64,000 nucleotides of DNA. It comes from Evansella sp. LMS18 (GTDB taxonomy: Bacteria > Bacillota > Bacilli > Bacillales > Salisediminibacteriaceae). The translations under genes were made by a program, and so were the position numbers. Shown one piece after another: positions 33,871-42,289 of the stretch (within the stretch, counting starts at the first letter, position 1; each line of letters begins with the position of its first letter). The notes under the pieces are model-generated. The model had not been told where the DNA came from. It worked only from the letters and a program-made list of their open reading frames with translations, and did not search any database. Location of the stretch: NCBI RefSeq assembly GCF_024362785.1, contig NZ_CP093301.1, positions 310,001-374,000 on the forward strand, given 5' to 3'.

Positions 33871-34043
33871 CGGTTCCTCATTCCGCTATTCCATTAAATT
33901 ACCTTGTTATAGCAGGTTTTAGGGTCCTGGTTCCGTTATTATCCGGTTTCACCAATGAAAACTATGAAATGTATGCTATAACGGAAGAACCTATACGACC
34001 CCTTGAAACAGCCTTTTTTCCTATTTAGCGGAATGAGAATCCG
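33871..34043. repeat. Nested inverted-repeat element (~173 bp)
   Basis: Outer arms: 33871-33888 (CGGTTCCTCATTCCGCTA) and 34026-34043 (TAGCGGAATGAGAATCCG), 16 of 18 paired. Inner arms: GGTTCCGTTAT (33929-33939) and ATAACGGAAGAACC (33978-33991), paired apart from one extra A. No ORF with a ribosome site. Looks like a small non-coding palindromic element or MITE in the gap between the protease and thioesterase genes. Confidence 0.6.
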
Positions 34044-34060
34044 CAACAACTTCCTGGAGC

Positions 34061-34098
34061 ATAAAACAACAGACCAAATCCTTAAATTTGGTCTGTTA
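34061..34098 (-). terminator. Terminator of the thioesterase gene
   Basis: ACAGACCAAAT/ATTTGGTCTGT perfect 11-bp stem with a 6-nt loop; T-rich on the minus side. Confidence 0.85.
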
Positions 34099-34149
34099 AT
34101 TAGTGTGCTGTACCATATATCTTCACCAATCAGGCAATTTGGTTTTTCA

Positions 34150-34665
34150 TTAAGAATCCCATGGTTTGTCTATTGTCATATACGAGGCAAGTTCCACACT
34201 TTTTTTCCGTCTTCTTTTTCTGTTTTCTGCCCTCTCTCCCCCGGTATTATGTAAGAACTCTTCTTCCTTCGTTTCCGGAACAACAGAAGGAACCTGAGAG
34301 GGGTTGCCATGTTCATCAAGGGCTACAAATGTTAAAAAAGCTGTTGCCGCGATCCGGCGTTTTCCGGAAAGTAAATCTTCAGCAACTGCCTTAACAAAGA
34401 CTTCCAGAGACGTCCTCCCTGTCCATGTTACAAACGATTCAAGGCAGATAGAGTCTGTCGGGTGGATGGGTGCCAGAAAATCTACCGAATCTGTAGAAGC
34501 CGTGACAACATCCGTGCGGCAGTGACGCCTTGCTGAAATGGCTGCTACTGCATCCATCTTCTTCATTAACACACCGCCGAATAGTGTGTTGTGGTTGTTC
34601 GTATCGTTCGGCAGTACAAGATCAGTCTGTACTACTCTCGACTGGCGGATATATTTCTTATTCAT
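34150..34665 (-). CDS. Acyl-CoA thioesterase, hot-dog fold (YkhA-like)
   Basis: 171 residues. LPNDTNNHNTLFGGVLMKKMDAVAA is the hot-dog signature with Asn/His/Asp active residues (split as PNDTNNHNTLFGG and MDAVAAISA). The central part GRTSLEVFVKAVAEDL is standard; the tail is basic (RAENRKRRRKKS). Cleaves acyl-CoA to fatty acid and CoA. AAGGGGAG upstream of the ATG. Next to an aminotransferase gene in the same direction (29-bp gap), likely one transcript. Confidence 0.92.
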   Translation of the reverse strand: MNKKYIRQSRVVQTDLVLPNDTNNHNTLFGGVLMKKMDAVAAISARRHCRTDVVTASTDSVDFLAPIHPTDSICLESFVTWTGRTSLEVFVKAVAEDLLSGKRRIAATAFLTFVALDEHGNPSQVPSVVPETKEEEFLHNTGGERAENRKRRRKKSVELASYMTIDKPWDS

Positions 34666-34694
34666 AATGCTCCCCTTCCTGCTGAAATACTACA

Positions 34695-35867
34695 TTACAC
34701 ATGTATAAACATATCACTTTTTTTTAGCTTTTCTGCTGCTTTTTTTAACACTTCTTCTTCCTGGACAAGGGCAATCCTTACATAACCTTCCCCTGTTTCC
34801 CCGAAAGCATTACCTGGAACAACGACAATTCCGGTTTCATCAAGGAGTTTATATGTAAAGGAAGTGGATGTTTCATTCTCAGGTACCTTTGCCCAGATAA
34901 ACATAGATGCCTCTGGCGGTTCAACATGCCACCCCGCTTCCTGGAGTCCCTTTACGAGCACATCTCTTCTCTGACTGTATATCGTACGTAATGAGCTGCT
35001 GAAACTCGCTGCGTTTCTCATAGCCAGAGCTGCGGCCTTTTGTACTGGAGTGAAAACTCCATAATCTAAATTGGACTTCAGTCTGCCAAGAGCTTCAATG
35101 ATTGAGGGATTGCCAGCAGCATAACCTATTCTGCAGCCTGCCATATTAAAGCTTTTAGAGAAAGAATTAAATTCAACTCCAACTTCTTTTGCTCCGTTGA
35201 CAGATAAAAAACTGACTGGTTTTTCATCGTAATATAGCTCCGAGTATGCGAAATCATGAAGGATTATAATATTAAATTTTTCAGCAATTGCAATGGCTTT
35301 TTCAAAAAACTGCACAGAAGCCAGAGCCGGTACCGGGTTTCCCGGGAAGTTCAAAATCATCAGCTTCGCTTTTTGAAGTATATCTTCCGGAATGCTGTCC
35401 AAATCAGGGAGAAAATTATTTTCTTCCTTCAGTGGCATAAAATATGGCTGTGCTCCTGCAAGAGAAATGCCTGCTTCATAAGCAGTATATCCTGGGTCAG
35501 GGACCAGCACCACGTCTCCTGGATCTGCTACTGCCATTGGGAAATGAACCAGCCCGTCCTGGGAGCCCATCGTAACGATTATTTCTTTTTGGGCATCCAA
35601 TGACACACCGTTTCCCTCAAAATAATAATCCTCTACAGCCTTATGGAGCTCAAATGTACCGGTTAAAGAGTAGCCATAATTTGAAGGGTCTTTTACCTGC
35701 CTGGCCAGTTCCTCCATGACAAAAGATGGTGGTGGAAGGTCCGGGCTCCCTATACTTAAATCTATTATTTCCTCTCCTGCTTCCAGCTTCTGCTTTTTGT
35801 AATTAGATAGTTCCGAGAAAATTGACGTACCGAATTTATCCATTTTTTGCGAAAGAAGAATCTCCAT
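34695..35867 (-). CDS. PLP-dependent class I/II aminotransferase (LL-DAP aminotransferase-like)
   Basis: 390 residues. IDLSIGSPDLPPPSFVMEE, YGYSLTGTFELHKAV, LNFPGNPVPALAS and the PLP lysine in FNSFSKSFNMAGCRIGYA place it in fold-type I; the arrangement is like LL-diaminopimelate aminotransferase or related alanine/aromatic enzymes. Note the conserved NPT is NPV here. ATG 35867 has AGAGGTG 6 nt upstream; a GTG at 35876 is unlikely. Substrate uncertain. Confidence 0.9.
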   Translation of the reverse strand: MEILLSQKMDKFGTSIFSELSNYKKQKLEAGEEIIDLSIGSPDLPPPSFVMEELARQVKDPSNYGYSLTGTFELHKAVEDYYFEGNGVSLDAQKEIIVTMGSQDGLVHFPMAVADPGDVVLVPDPGYTAYEAGISLAGAQPYFMPLKEENNFLPDLDSIPEDILQKAKLMILNFPGNPVPALASVQFFEKAIAIAEKFNIIILHDFAYSELYYDEKPVSFLSVNGAKEVGVEFNSFSKSFNMAGCRIGYAAGNPSIIEALGRLKSNLDYGVFTPVQKAAALAMRNAASFSSSLRTIYSQRRDVLVKGLQEAGWHVEPPEASMFIWAKVPENETSTSFTYKLLDETGIVVVPGNAFGETGEGYVRIALVQEEEVLKKAAEKLKKSDMFIHV

Positions 35868-36382
35868 TATTTTCACCTCTTATATAAATGTAAATTAAAC
35901 TTATTATAACAGGATATAAAAAGAACAAGTATGCCCTTCATTCAAAAATAACTTCACTCGCTGCAAATCCACTCCATTATTTATGGCAGTTAAAACCGTA
36001 ATATGCCAGAAACTACAAACTCACTTTCTCTGAATATAGTGTCTTTAATTGTCGTTTGGTAGTATAATAATATTAACTTCTGCATCCTCGAAGGGCCTCC
36101 GACAAGGCAAAAACTCCCGATTGATCATGAGAGCATCACCGGATCCATACATAAGGACACTATCCTGCTTAACAGCTTGACTTAACAGAAATATTGTTTT
36201 TCATTTTTTTATAATTTCATCGATTTGGATTTCTCTGCTAAGAGCAGCTGAATTCCCTATTGCAGGATTTTCTCCCCAGCTCTGATAAATCACCGGTAAG
36301 CTGTGTTAGTTTTTAGTACATTGTCGACGGATTCTGAGTGATACGGAAGATTAATTACAATTTAATAAGGAGGGGTTCAGTT
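35868..36382. other. Intergenic region with a possible small coding remnant
   Basis: 515 bp between divergent genes. On the minus strand an open stretch at about 36046-36153 reads MYGSGDALMINREFLPC then RRPFEDAEVNIIILPNDN before a stop, with AGGATAG upstream of its ATG. It could be a real 35-residue peptide or a leftover. No riboswitch was recognised. A short hairpin (AGGACACTATCCT) overlaps its start. Confidence 0.35.
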
Positions 36383-37222
36383 ATGTATGAACAGGAAGCA
36401 TCAAAAGAGAAAAAGCCATTTTATAAAAAATGGTGGTTTATTGCAATTGTCGTATTCTTTATTACTGCAGCCATTGCCACAGGCGGAGAGGATGAGGAAA
36501 CCTCCCAGGCGCAAAATGATAACAATAATTCCGAGGAAAACGAGCCTGAAAATACTGAGAACAACAATGATAACAGTGATAACAGAGAAAACGAGGAAAA
36601 CAGCGAAGACGACGTTAACAACGCCAATAACAACGCTGGTGATGAAAACAACGAAGCTGTTGAGGAAGAAGAACCTGAGACAGATGAAAACAATAATGAA
36701 GAACCTGTTGTAGAAGAAGAAGAGACCGAGCCTGAAACAGCAGATTATGTAAGTTTTGGATCAGGTATGTTCATCGTTGGAGATGAAATACAGCCTGGTT
36801 TATACCGGAATGGCGGCAGTATGACATACTGGGAAAGACTGGCCGGTTACAGCGGTGAGCTTGATGATATTATCAGCAATGGTCTTCCTGAAGGCCCTGC
36901 GTATGTAGAAATTAAAGAATCTGATGAAGCTTTCAGTTCACAAGGTTCTGGTGAGTGGATACTGATCGATGATAATTATGAAGGAGAACTCCTTACAGAA
37001 TTCGGGGACGGCCAGTACTTAGTAGGAGTGGATATCGAACCTGGGAAGTACAGAAACGATAGTGCTTCAGGCGGCTACTGGGCAAGATTAAGCGGATTTG
37101 ATGGGGAATTAGACAATATTATCTCTAATGATATTATCGAAGGGTCCGTTATCGTGGAGATATCTTCTAGTGACTACGGGTTCGAAACTACAAGATCCGG
37201 TACTTGGACAAAAATTGAATAG
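36383..37222 (+). CDS. Membrane-anchored acidic protein with two PGxY domains
   Basis: 279 residues. One transmembrane segment (WWFIAIVVFFITAAIATGG), ~85 residues of Asn/Glu/Asp, then two copies of a ~70-residue domain: SGMFIVGDEIQPGLYRNGG ... YWERLAGYSGELDDIISN and DGQYLVGVDIEPGKYRND ... YWARLSGFDGELDNIISN. The repeats are obviously homologous and share GxFxVGxDxxPGxY with the lipoprotein at 12.9-13.5 kb. Topology suggests the domains are outside the cell. ATG 36383 with AAGGAGGGG. Function unknown. Confidence 0.82.
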   Translation: MYEQEASKEKKPFYKKWWFIAIVVFFITAAIATGGEDEETSQAQNDNNNSEENEPENTENNNDNSDNRENEENSEDDVNNANNNAGDENNEAVEEEEPETDENNNEEPVVEEEETEPETADYVSFGSGMFIVGDEIQPGLYRNGGSMTYWERLAGYSGELDDIISNGLPEGPAYVEIKESDEAFSSQGSGEWILIDDNYEGELLTEFGDGQYLVGVDIEPGKYRNDSASGGYWARLSGFDGELDNIISNDIIEGSVIVEISSSDYGFETTRSGTWTKIE

Positions 37223-37537
37223 TCATTAATTTTACCTTACAAGCTCTTGCGATACTTGAGATTCAAAAATCAGGAACTCAGGGCACGCGAGAATTAGTTA
37301 ACAAAAAGAGCCGGGAGCAATGTCCCGGCTCTTTTTGTTTACCTGCTTATCCCCCTTATTTTTTCCTCAAAATCAATCAGTCTCCAAAGAGCCGCTCCAC
37401 TGCCTCGCAGCAAAAATAATACTCTTCTCAAAAACTTTTCAGATATATTAAAAAGTAGTTTTCGATTACGTCAAAATGGTTATATTAAAAACAAAACATT
37501 ATATGGTAAGAAAATAAAAACACTGGAGGCTTTTATC
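37223..37537. other. Intergenic region between the PGxY protein and the 52-aa ORF
   Basis: About 315 bp. Apart from the terminator at 37303-37337 I see nothing I can name; it presumably holds the promoter of the 52-aa gene. Confidence 0.4.
37303..37337 (+). terminator. Terminator of the PGxY-protein gene
   Basis: AAAAAGAGCCGGGA/TCCCGGCTCTTTTT perfect stem, 6-nt loop. Confidence 0.92.
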
Positions 37538-37696
37538 ATGAATGAGAATTCACCGAAAGATATTGAGCTGATAGAGCGAAGAGCAAAGGAAGAAGACCGG
37601 GAAGCGAAGCGGGCGGATATTGTTGTGGAAGAGGCAATTTCCCATATGAATCCGCAAAGGCAGCATAGTACAGAAAAATCCCTGGATAAACGATAA
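37538..37696 (+). CDS. Small charged protein (52 aa)
   Basis: GGAGG 8 nt before ATG supports translation. Glu/Arg/Lys-rich: MNENSPKDIELIERRAKEED, then REAKRADIVVEEAISHMNP. Probably helical and cytosolic. Followed by a strong terminator. Not recognised. Confidence 0.65.
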   Translation: MNENSPKDIELIERRAKEEDREAKRADIVVEEAISHMNPQRQHSTEKSLDKR

Positions 37697-37730
37697 GGGT
37701 GAAGAACCCATATTTAAAGATAATTTGTCT

Positions 37731-37764
37731 CAGAGGTACACGATTTCGTGTACCTCTTTTTTCC
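37731..37764. terminator. Terminator between the 52-aa gene and the M14 peptidase gene
   Basis: AGAGGTACACGA/(T)CGTGTACCTCT stem with 3-nt loop and T6; serves the convergent pair. Confidence 0.9.
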
Positions 37765-38964
37765 TTAAACAGGCAAATACAGATTAGCTAGAAATATTCC
37801 GAGTGTTTCTTCATACATTTCGTCAAATTGAGTAACAGGAAGCGGGTTAACACCTCTTCCTAATTCAACCGTAAACCCTGGTCTTCTCCATTCCTGAATA
37901 AACCAGTCTTTATACCCTGCGAAACTCTCAACATACTGAATCGGACGGTAACCGCTGACACGGTAGAACTCATTCACAATTGTCCGGGATTCCGGGGGTT
38001 CAAACCCTTCAAAGCCCCAGAAAATCACTTTTCCCTGAGTATGATATGCCGATACACGGTGAAAGTCCCTGTTTCTCGTCAAGTCGGCAATAGCAACAGC
38101 CTCTGGCTCTGATAGTGGACTCTCTCCAGGATAATCGAACGGTGCAGGGCTGTATATTTCCTTGCGTGCCCTCTCGTCTTCCCACCTGGCAGGGAACTGG
38201 TTATTTAAATCTACACCGCGAATATTCGCTTTCCAGGTGGAAAAATCAAGGCTTCCTCCATTAATTGCAATGACGGATGAACGAAATGGCTCCGCTTCAG
38301 GAGGTCCGTTCAAAACAAGATCTACACCATCAGGGTTCAACATAGGAACGACAGAAAGCTGAGCTTCATTATAAAACCGGTTCAGATACAGCCCCCTTAC
38401 TGGCTGTCCGTTGGTGAGTGCAAGCAGGTAATCATTGAGCTGGGTCATAAGTACCGGAGTCGTTATCCATTCTATTGCATGAAAAGAAGCATTAACATGG
38501 ACTCTTTTCGGTCCATTACCAACAGTGACTTCAAACAAGTTCTTTCCCATCACCGAGCTCCCAAAAATGGAAGTGCCAATAAACGGGTAGATTTGCGCCA
38601 GTTGACGAAGATCATTAACCAGTGTCTGAGAGTCATAGTTCCTTTTCCCGGAAACTACCCGCCATGTCACTCTTACCGGGATGATCAGAATGCTCCCGAC
38701 AGCTAAGTTAGCAGGATTGACTCCCGGATTTAATAAGTATAGTGACTCCGGGGGGATATTGTACTGGGAAGCAATTTGCCAAATCGTATTACCTGGCTGA
38801 ATCTGATGGCTGGCTGTTACGTAACCAGGTATTCTTAATTCCTGCCCCGGCTGAAGTCCAGCTGGGTTTACATTTCGGTTCGAATCCATCAGCAGATTTA
38901 ATGGGACGGAAAATAACCTGCTGTAAAACCACAGTGTATCTCCTCTCCGTACCTGGATTCTCAT
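37765..38964 (-). CDS. LysM-M14 zinc carboxypeptidase (gamma-D-glutamyl-diamino acid endopeptidase type)
   Basis: 399 residues. Two LysM wall-binding domains (VRRGDTLWFYSRLFSVP; IQPGNTIWQIASQYNIP) and an M14 peptidase domain: zinc HAIEW (HxxE, ~residue 162), downstream His in VSAYHTQGKV (~309) and catalytic Glu in FTVELGRG (~376). LysM-M14 proteins of Bacillus cleave the peptide stem of peptidoglycan, often in spores or mother-cell lysis (like YqgT/Endopeptidase I). No signal peptide is seen. GGAGGG before the ATG. Confidence 0.92.
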   Translation of the reverse strand: MRIQVRRGDTLWFYSRLFSVPLNLLMDSNRNVNPAGLQPGQELRIPGYVTASHQIQPGNTIWQIASQYNIPPESLYLLNPGVNPANLAVGSILIIPVRVTWRVVSGKRNYDSQTLVNDLRQLAQIYPFIGTSIFGSSVMGKNLFEVTVGNGPKRVHVNASFHAIEWITTPVLMTQLNDYLLALTNGQPVRGLYLNRFYNEAQLSVVPMLNPDGVDLVLNGPPEAEPFRSSVIAINGGSLDFSTWKANIRGVDLNNQFPARWEDERARKEIYSPAPFDYPGESPLSEPEAVAIADLTRNRDFHRVSAYHTQGKVIFWGFEGFEPPESRTIVNEFYRVSGYRPIQYVESFAGYKDWFIQEWRRPGFTVELGRGVNPLPVTQFDEMYEETLGIFLANLYLPV

Positions 38965-39109
38965 TTAATCCCTCCACGTTTTTCTTACATTGTATGTATT
39001 GTTTCTTTATTAAATCCTCTATTCGAGAAATTTAACTGCATCTAGTCTTCTCTGAAAGTTTTGGTACAATAGTTATTATGCCAATAGACAAACTATGAGG
39101 AGGCCAACT

Positions 39110-40045
39110 ATGATACATAAGCTTGAATTACGTTCAGAAAACTTACAAGGCTCATTCAGCAATGAATATAAACCTGTCCTGACAATTAACTCGGGCGATT
39201 CTCTCCATCTCACTACACCCGATATTCAATGGGGCTATTCCCCTTCTCAGGGTACCGAAAGAATTGAATATAACTCCGGACAGAACGAGGAAAAGCGGGG
39301 GCACCCTGTCCTTGGGCCGGTAGCTGTAAGGGGAGCAAAGCCAGGAACAGTACTTGAAGTGCGGCTTAATGAGATAAAACCAGGCTGGTATGGAAGGAAC
39401 TGGGCTGGCGGTAATAAAAACTGGCAGAATGAAAAGATCGGGATAGTTGACGAAGACAGACTTCAAGTGGACTGGGAACTGGACTCAGAGAGCATGACAG
39501 GAAAATGCGAACTCGGCGAAAAAGAATTCCGTGTTGCTCTCCAGCCATTCATGGGTCTACTTGGAGTCGCGCCGGGACAGCCGGGAATCCATCCCACTCC
39601 TCCCCCAAGAAACTGCGGGGGAAATATTGACTGCAAAGAGCTTGTGACTGGAAGCACGTTATACTTGCCGGTCTTTACAGAGGGAGCATTATTTTCCATT
39701 GGCGATGGACACGCTGTTCAAGGGGATGGCGAAATTTCCGGAACGGCCATTGAGTGCCCGATGGATCATGTGGACGTTACATTAACAGTAAGAGAAGACA
39801 TGAAGCTGAGTTATCCCAGGGCAAAGACACCTTCCGGCTGGTTAACATTTGGTTTCCATGAAGATCTAAACGAGGCAACTGGAATTGCGCTGCATGAAAT
39901 GATGGATTTAATACAGGAACTGTACAAGGTGAGCAGAACAGAAGCCACAGCCCTTGCCAGCGTAGCAGTTGACTTGAGGATTACCCAGGTTGTAAACGGT
40001 GCTAAAGGAGTACACGCTGTTCTTCCGTATGGTGCAGTGAGATAA
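39110..40045 (+). CDS. Acetamidase/formamidase family protein
   Basis: 311 residues. Typical FmdA/AmdA features: GPVAVRGAKPGTVLEVRLN, PFMGLLGVAPG, PPPRNCGGNIDCKELVTGS, LFSIGDGHAVQGDGEISG (metal-binding His/Asp) and ECPMDHVDVTLTV. Hydrolyses small amides to acid and ammonia; the exact substrate is unknown. ATG 39110 with GAGGAGG; ATG 39095 is too close to be used. Single gene, followed by a dispersed repeat. Confidence 0.92.
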   Translation: MIHKLELRSENLQGSFSNEYKPVLTINSGDSLHLTTPDIQWGYSPSQGTERIEYNSGQNEEKRGHPVLGPVAVRGAKPGTVLEVRLNEIKPGWYGRNWAGGNKNWQNEKIGIVDEDRLQVDWELDSESMTGKCELGEKEFRVALQPFMGLLGVAPGQPGIHPTPPPRNCGGNIDCKELVTGSTLYLPVFTEGALFSIGDGHAVQGDGEISGTAIECPMDHVDVTLTVREDMKLSYPRAKTPSGWLTFGFHEDLNEATGIALHEMMDLIQELYKVSRTEATALASVAVDLRITQVVNGAKGVHAVLPYGAVR

Positions 40046-40110
40046 AAACAGGAGGATACCGTGGATATCGCAATGCCTGTCCACGAAACAGATACTCTTT
40101 ATAACATCAA

Positions 40111-40420
40111 AGAGGCTGGGACATAACTAAAGTGTTTAAATGAAATACGAACAAAATATCACAGAGCGGAGGAAATATACGTAGACTCCTTCGGGAGCAA
40201 AGGCAACGGTGAGACACCGCAGTGACGAGCGTTACATCACGGTTAAGCTGCGAGTTGTCTCGACGGATTCAGCCACAAAGCGGTTCTCGCAGAGGAAGAG
40301 ACACGCTCTTTTGCACGAGGAGGCTCACCAGCCTCCCGAGGAAAGCGAAGTGTATTTCCGTAGCGGTTTTTTATCCTTGTTCGGATTTTCAATCCATCAA
40401 ACACTTTTGTCCCAGCCTCT
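40111..40420. repeat. Palindromic dispersed repeat with inverted ends (~310 bp)
   Basis: Ends are inverted: AGAGGCTGGGACA (40111-40123) and TGTCCCAGCCTCT (40408-40420). Inside, GCGGAGGAAATATACGTAGA pairs with the far segment GAAAGCGAAGTGTATTTCCG, and a module GTTGTCTCGACGGATTC ... GAGGAAGAGACACGCTC sits at about 40248-40312. Similar sequences are common dispersed elements in Bacillus genomes as I know them. No gene inside. Confidence 0.8.
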
Positions 40421-40431
40421 TTCCTGTTTAA

Positions 40432-41052
40432 TTACTGCTGCATACCATGTCCCTGATTATTCATCGGCGCTCCAAGATTCGGCATTCCCATCCCTGGCTG
40501 TTTTTGCTGGTACTGGCCAGTCATTGGCTGGAACATAGCTGCCATCTGTGTCGTCTGGTCCTGGCTGAAAGCAGGAGGCTGATAATATCCATTCTGATTC
40601 ATCCATCCCCAAATTTCATACGCCATTTCCTGGCACAAGTTTGCTCCATTGACATGGTATGTGCGAAGCTGAGTATCCACACATTCATTTGCCCACTGCA
40701 TGCCCATGACAGAACCTGTTTTATGCGCATTCAATGCTAAAGTCGCAATAGTCTGGTCAGAAAGGGCCGTTATTTCACTCCTTGGGGCAGACATACTTAT
40801 CTGGTGATGCATGCCAGGGTTCCCCTGCACATTAAATTCAGGCGTCTGATGTGTAACCTGAGCCCCTTTTCCATTCATTAAATTTATACCTTGCTGATAT
40901 GCAGTAATCATCAGCTGCTGATGCTTCATTAGAATATTACGTAAGTTTTGGTCTTTACACTGATTTGCAAACATGCCGTGCTGTTCGATTTCAGCTGCTT
41001 TTGTCCGTAGTGCTTCAGATGTTTCTAATAGCTCGTGGGCTGCATAATTCAT
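40432..41052 (-). CDS. Spore coat protein, CotF family (206 aa)
   Basis: Two ferritin-like helical coat-F segments (MNYAAHELLETSEALRTKA, then ALNAHKTGSVMGMQWANEC), followed by a Gln/Met/Pro/Gly-rich tail (QQKQPGMGMPNLGAPMNNQG). CotF-type proteins are structural proteins of the inner spore coat. GGAGG-like site (CCGGAGGTT) before ATG 41052. Immediately downstream of the peroxiredoxin gene in the same direction. Confidence 0.88.
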   Translation of the reverse strand: MNYAAHELLETSEALRTKAAEIEQHGMFANQCKDQNLRNILMKHQQLMITAYQQGINLMNGKGAQVTHQTPEFNVQGNPGMHHQISMSAPRSEITALSDQTIATLALNAHKTGSVMGMQWANECVDTQLRTYHVNGANLCQEMAYEIWGWMNQNGYYQPPAFSQDQTTQMAAMFQPMTGQYQQKQPGMGMPNLGAPMNNQGHGMQQ

Positions 41053-41131
41053 TGGTTTTAACCTCCGGATTATATTGTGGGTTATTAAGCCCCTTGATTA
41101 GTTTGGACAAAGGCAAATGGAACATGCACGA

Positions 41132-41761
41132 TTAAACTTTCCCAATATTTTCAGTATCAGAACCAATGCCCGGATTACCAGGCATCCAGTTGGCCGGCGT
41201 CCCCAATTTTGTTTTTGCTTCATAATTCAACGCTTGTATTACCCTTAGTAATTCGTAACTGTTGCGCCCGATTTCTTTCGGATAAATCGACTTCAGTACA
41301 ATAACACCTGAAGGATCAACGATAACGGTTGCTCTGTATGCTGCTCCCGTATTTTCATCCAGAACCCTGTAAGCTTTACTGATTCTGTGGCTGCGGTCGC
41401 TTACAAGGGGATACTGCACAGTACCTGCGGAAGGAGAAGTTTCTTTAAAAACTTTATGGGCATATACACTGTCTGTACTGATGCCAAGTACTTCTGTATT
41501 CTGTTGTTTCAATTGAGGGTATAAAGCAGCAACTGCTGCCAGTTCAGTAGGTCAGACAAAAGTGAAATTACCAGTGTAGAAAAAAAGGATTACCCATTTA
41601 CCAAGGAGCTCCTGAAGGTTAATGGTAACAATTTGATTATTTACAAAAGCTTGCGCTGAAAAAACAGGTGCATAATCGTCCCTGGATGCACAATAAGGCT
41701 GTGTACCGGGAGATGATTCTTCTGTAAAAATCTTTTTCTGCCGCCGTTCGATTAGTACCAC
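41132..41761 (-). CDS. Peroxiredoxin (AhpC/TSA) with in-frame UGA at the peroxidatic position: candidate selenoprotein
   Basis: 209 residues if UGA 41554-41552 is read as Sec (residue 70). Before it: LLGKWVILFFYTGNFTFV; after it: PTELAAVAALYPQLKQQNTE and LGISTDSVYAHKVF, RISKAYRVLDENTGAAYRA, VIVDPSGV. The Prx motif is FTFVCPTE, so UGA replaces exactly the active Cys codon. No other disruption is seen over 209 codons. A SECIS-like hairpin follows. The resolving-Cys position (VCPANW in 2-Cys Prx) is GTPANW, so a 1-Sec enzyme. Start uncertain: GTG 41761 directly abuts AAGGAGG. A plain nonsense pseudogene is the alternative. Confidence 0.75.
41525..41554 (-). promoter_or_regulatory. UGA codon and SECIS-like hairpin in the peroxiredoxin mRNA
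   Basis: In the mRNA, UGA is followed after 11 nt by stem GGCAGC/GCUGCU (6 bp, one G-U) with loop AGUU; 17 nt separate UGA from the loop and a G is at loop position 2. This fits the general bacterial SECIS rules (loop about 16-37 nt after UGA, G in the first two loop positions). Small stems occur by chance, so the support is moderate. Confidence 0.55.
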
Positions 41762-41979
41762 CCTCCTTCCATTCCGTTACTTCATTAATATGTTTCTTCT
41801 TTATTTTTTAGGATTTGAAAACAATAAAGAAAACTCGCCGATTGGCGAAGTCAGAGGCGTAGTTGCACTTATACTTAGGCCGTAAAAATATTCACTGCGT
41901 CGAATTAACTTCATCGCTAAAATTTTATATTTTCTTAAAGTGCAAAAAAGACCCCTATATAAGGGATCCTCTGTTGCAA
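41762..41979. other. Short intergenic region with CG-rich hairpin
   Basis: Contains CTCGCCGATTGGCGAAG, a small hairpin, within a stretch that looks like other Bacillus dispersed intergenic repeats. It separates the peroxiredoxin gene from the CotF pair. Confidence 0.35.
41944..41968 (-). terminator. Terminator of the small CotF genes
   Basis: On the minus strand, GATCCC/GGGGTC stem followed by T6. Confidence 0.75.
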
Positions 41980-42273
41980 TTAAAACTGGTCATCAGGATG
42001 GAGATTGTTTTGCATGAGCTCCTGCACCTTTCCTATCTGGGCGGCAGTTGCTGCTTCTGTCATATACCAGCCTTTGTCATTGAGCAGATTAAACAGCCGG
42101 TAGTGGCCATCACTGGAGCTTTCCAGACAATGTCCATATATTTTCCGCAACGGTTCGTGGCTGACTTCAAGCATGGTGTTACTAAGGCTGCGGCACCGTC
42201 CTTTCTCCAGTTCCAGACAGAGCTGTACCATTTCCCTGTCGGTCAGCCCCCGTCCTTCCATATTATTCGGCAT
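41980..42273 (-). CDS. CotF-like spore coat protein (97 aa)
   Basis: Helical coat-F domain: GLTDREMVQLCLELEKGRC, HCLESSSDGHYRLFNLLNDK and GWYMTEAATAAQIGKVQEL. ATG 42273 follows GAAGGAGG by 8 nt; an upstream GTG/TTG-type start at 42309 lacks a site. Pairs with the 67-aa gene just upstream (16-bp gap), so one transcript. Confidence 0.82.
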   Translation of the reverse strand: MPNNMEGRGLTDREMVQLCLELEKGRCRSLSNTMLEVSHEPLRKIYGHCLESSSDGHYRLFNLLNDKGWYMTEAATAAQIGKVQELMQNNLHPDDQF

Positions 42274-42289
42274 TTTTCGCCCTCCTTCC

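Noticed and set aside
35868-36382. Lysine riboswitch upstream of the aminotransferase
   Set aside because: The conserved lysine-riboswitch core was not found; the structure seen is a short hairpin only.
36387-36713. 108-aa plus-strand ORF inside the acidic protein
   Set aside because: It is the +1 frame of the Asn/Glu-rich linker; composition bias keeps it open.
41132-41761. Two separate peroxiredoxin fragments as independent genes
   Set aside because: They are in the same frame and separated only by one UGA at the active-site codon; no ribosome site precedes the second part.
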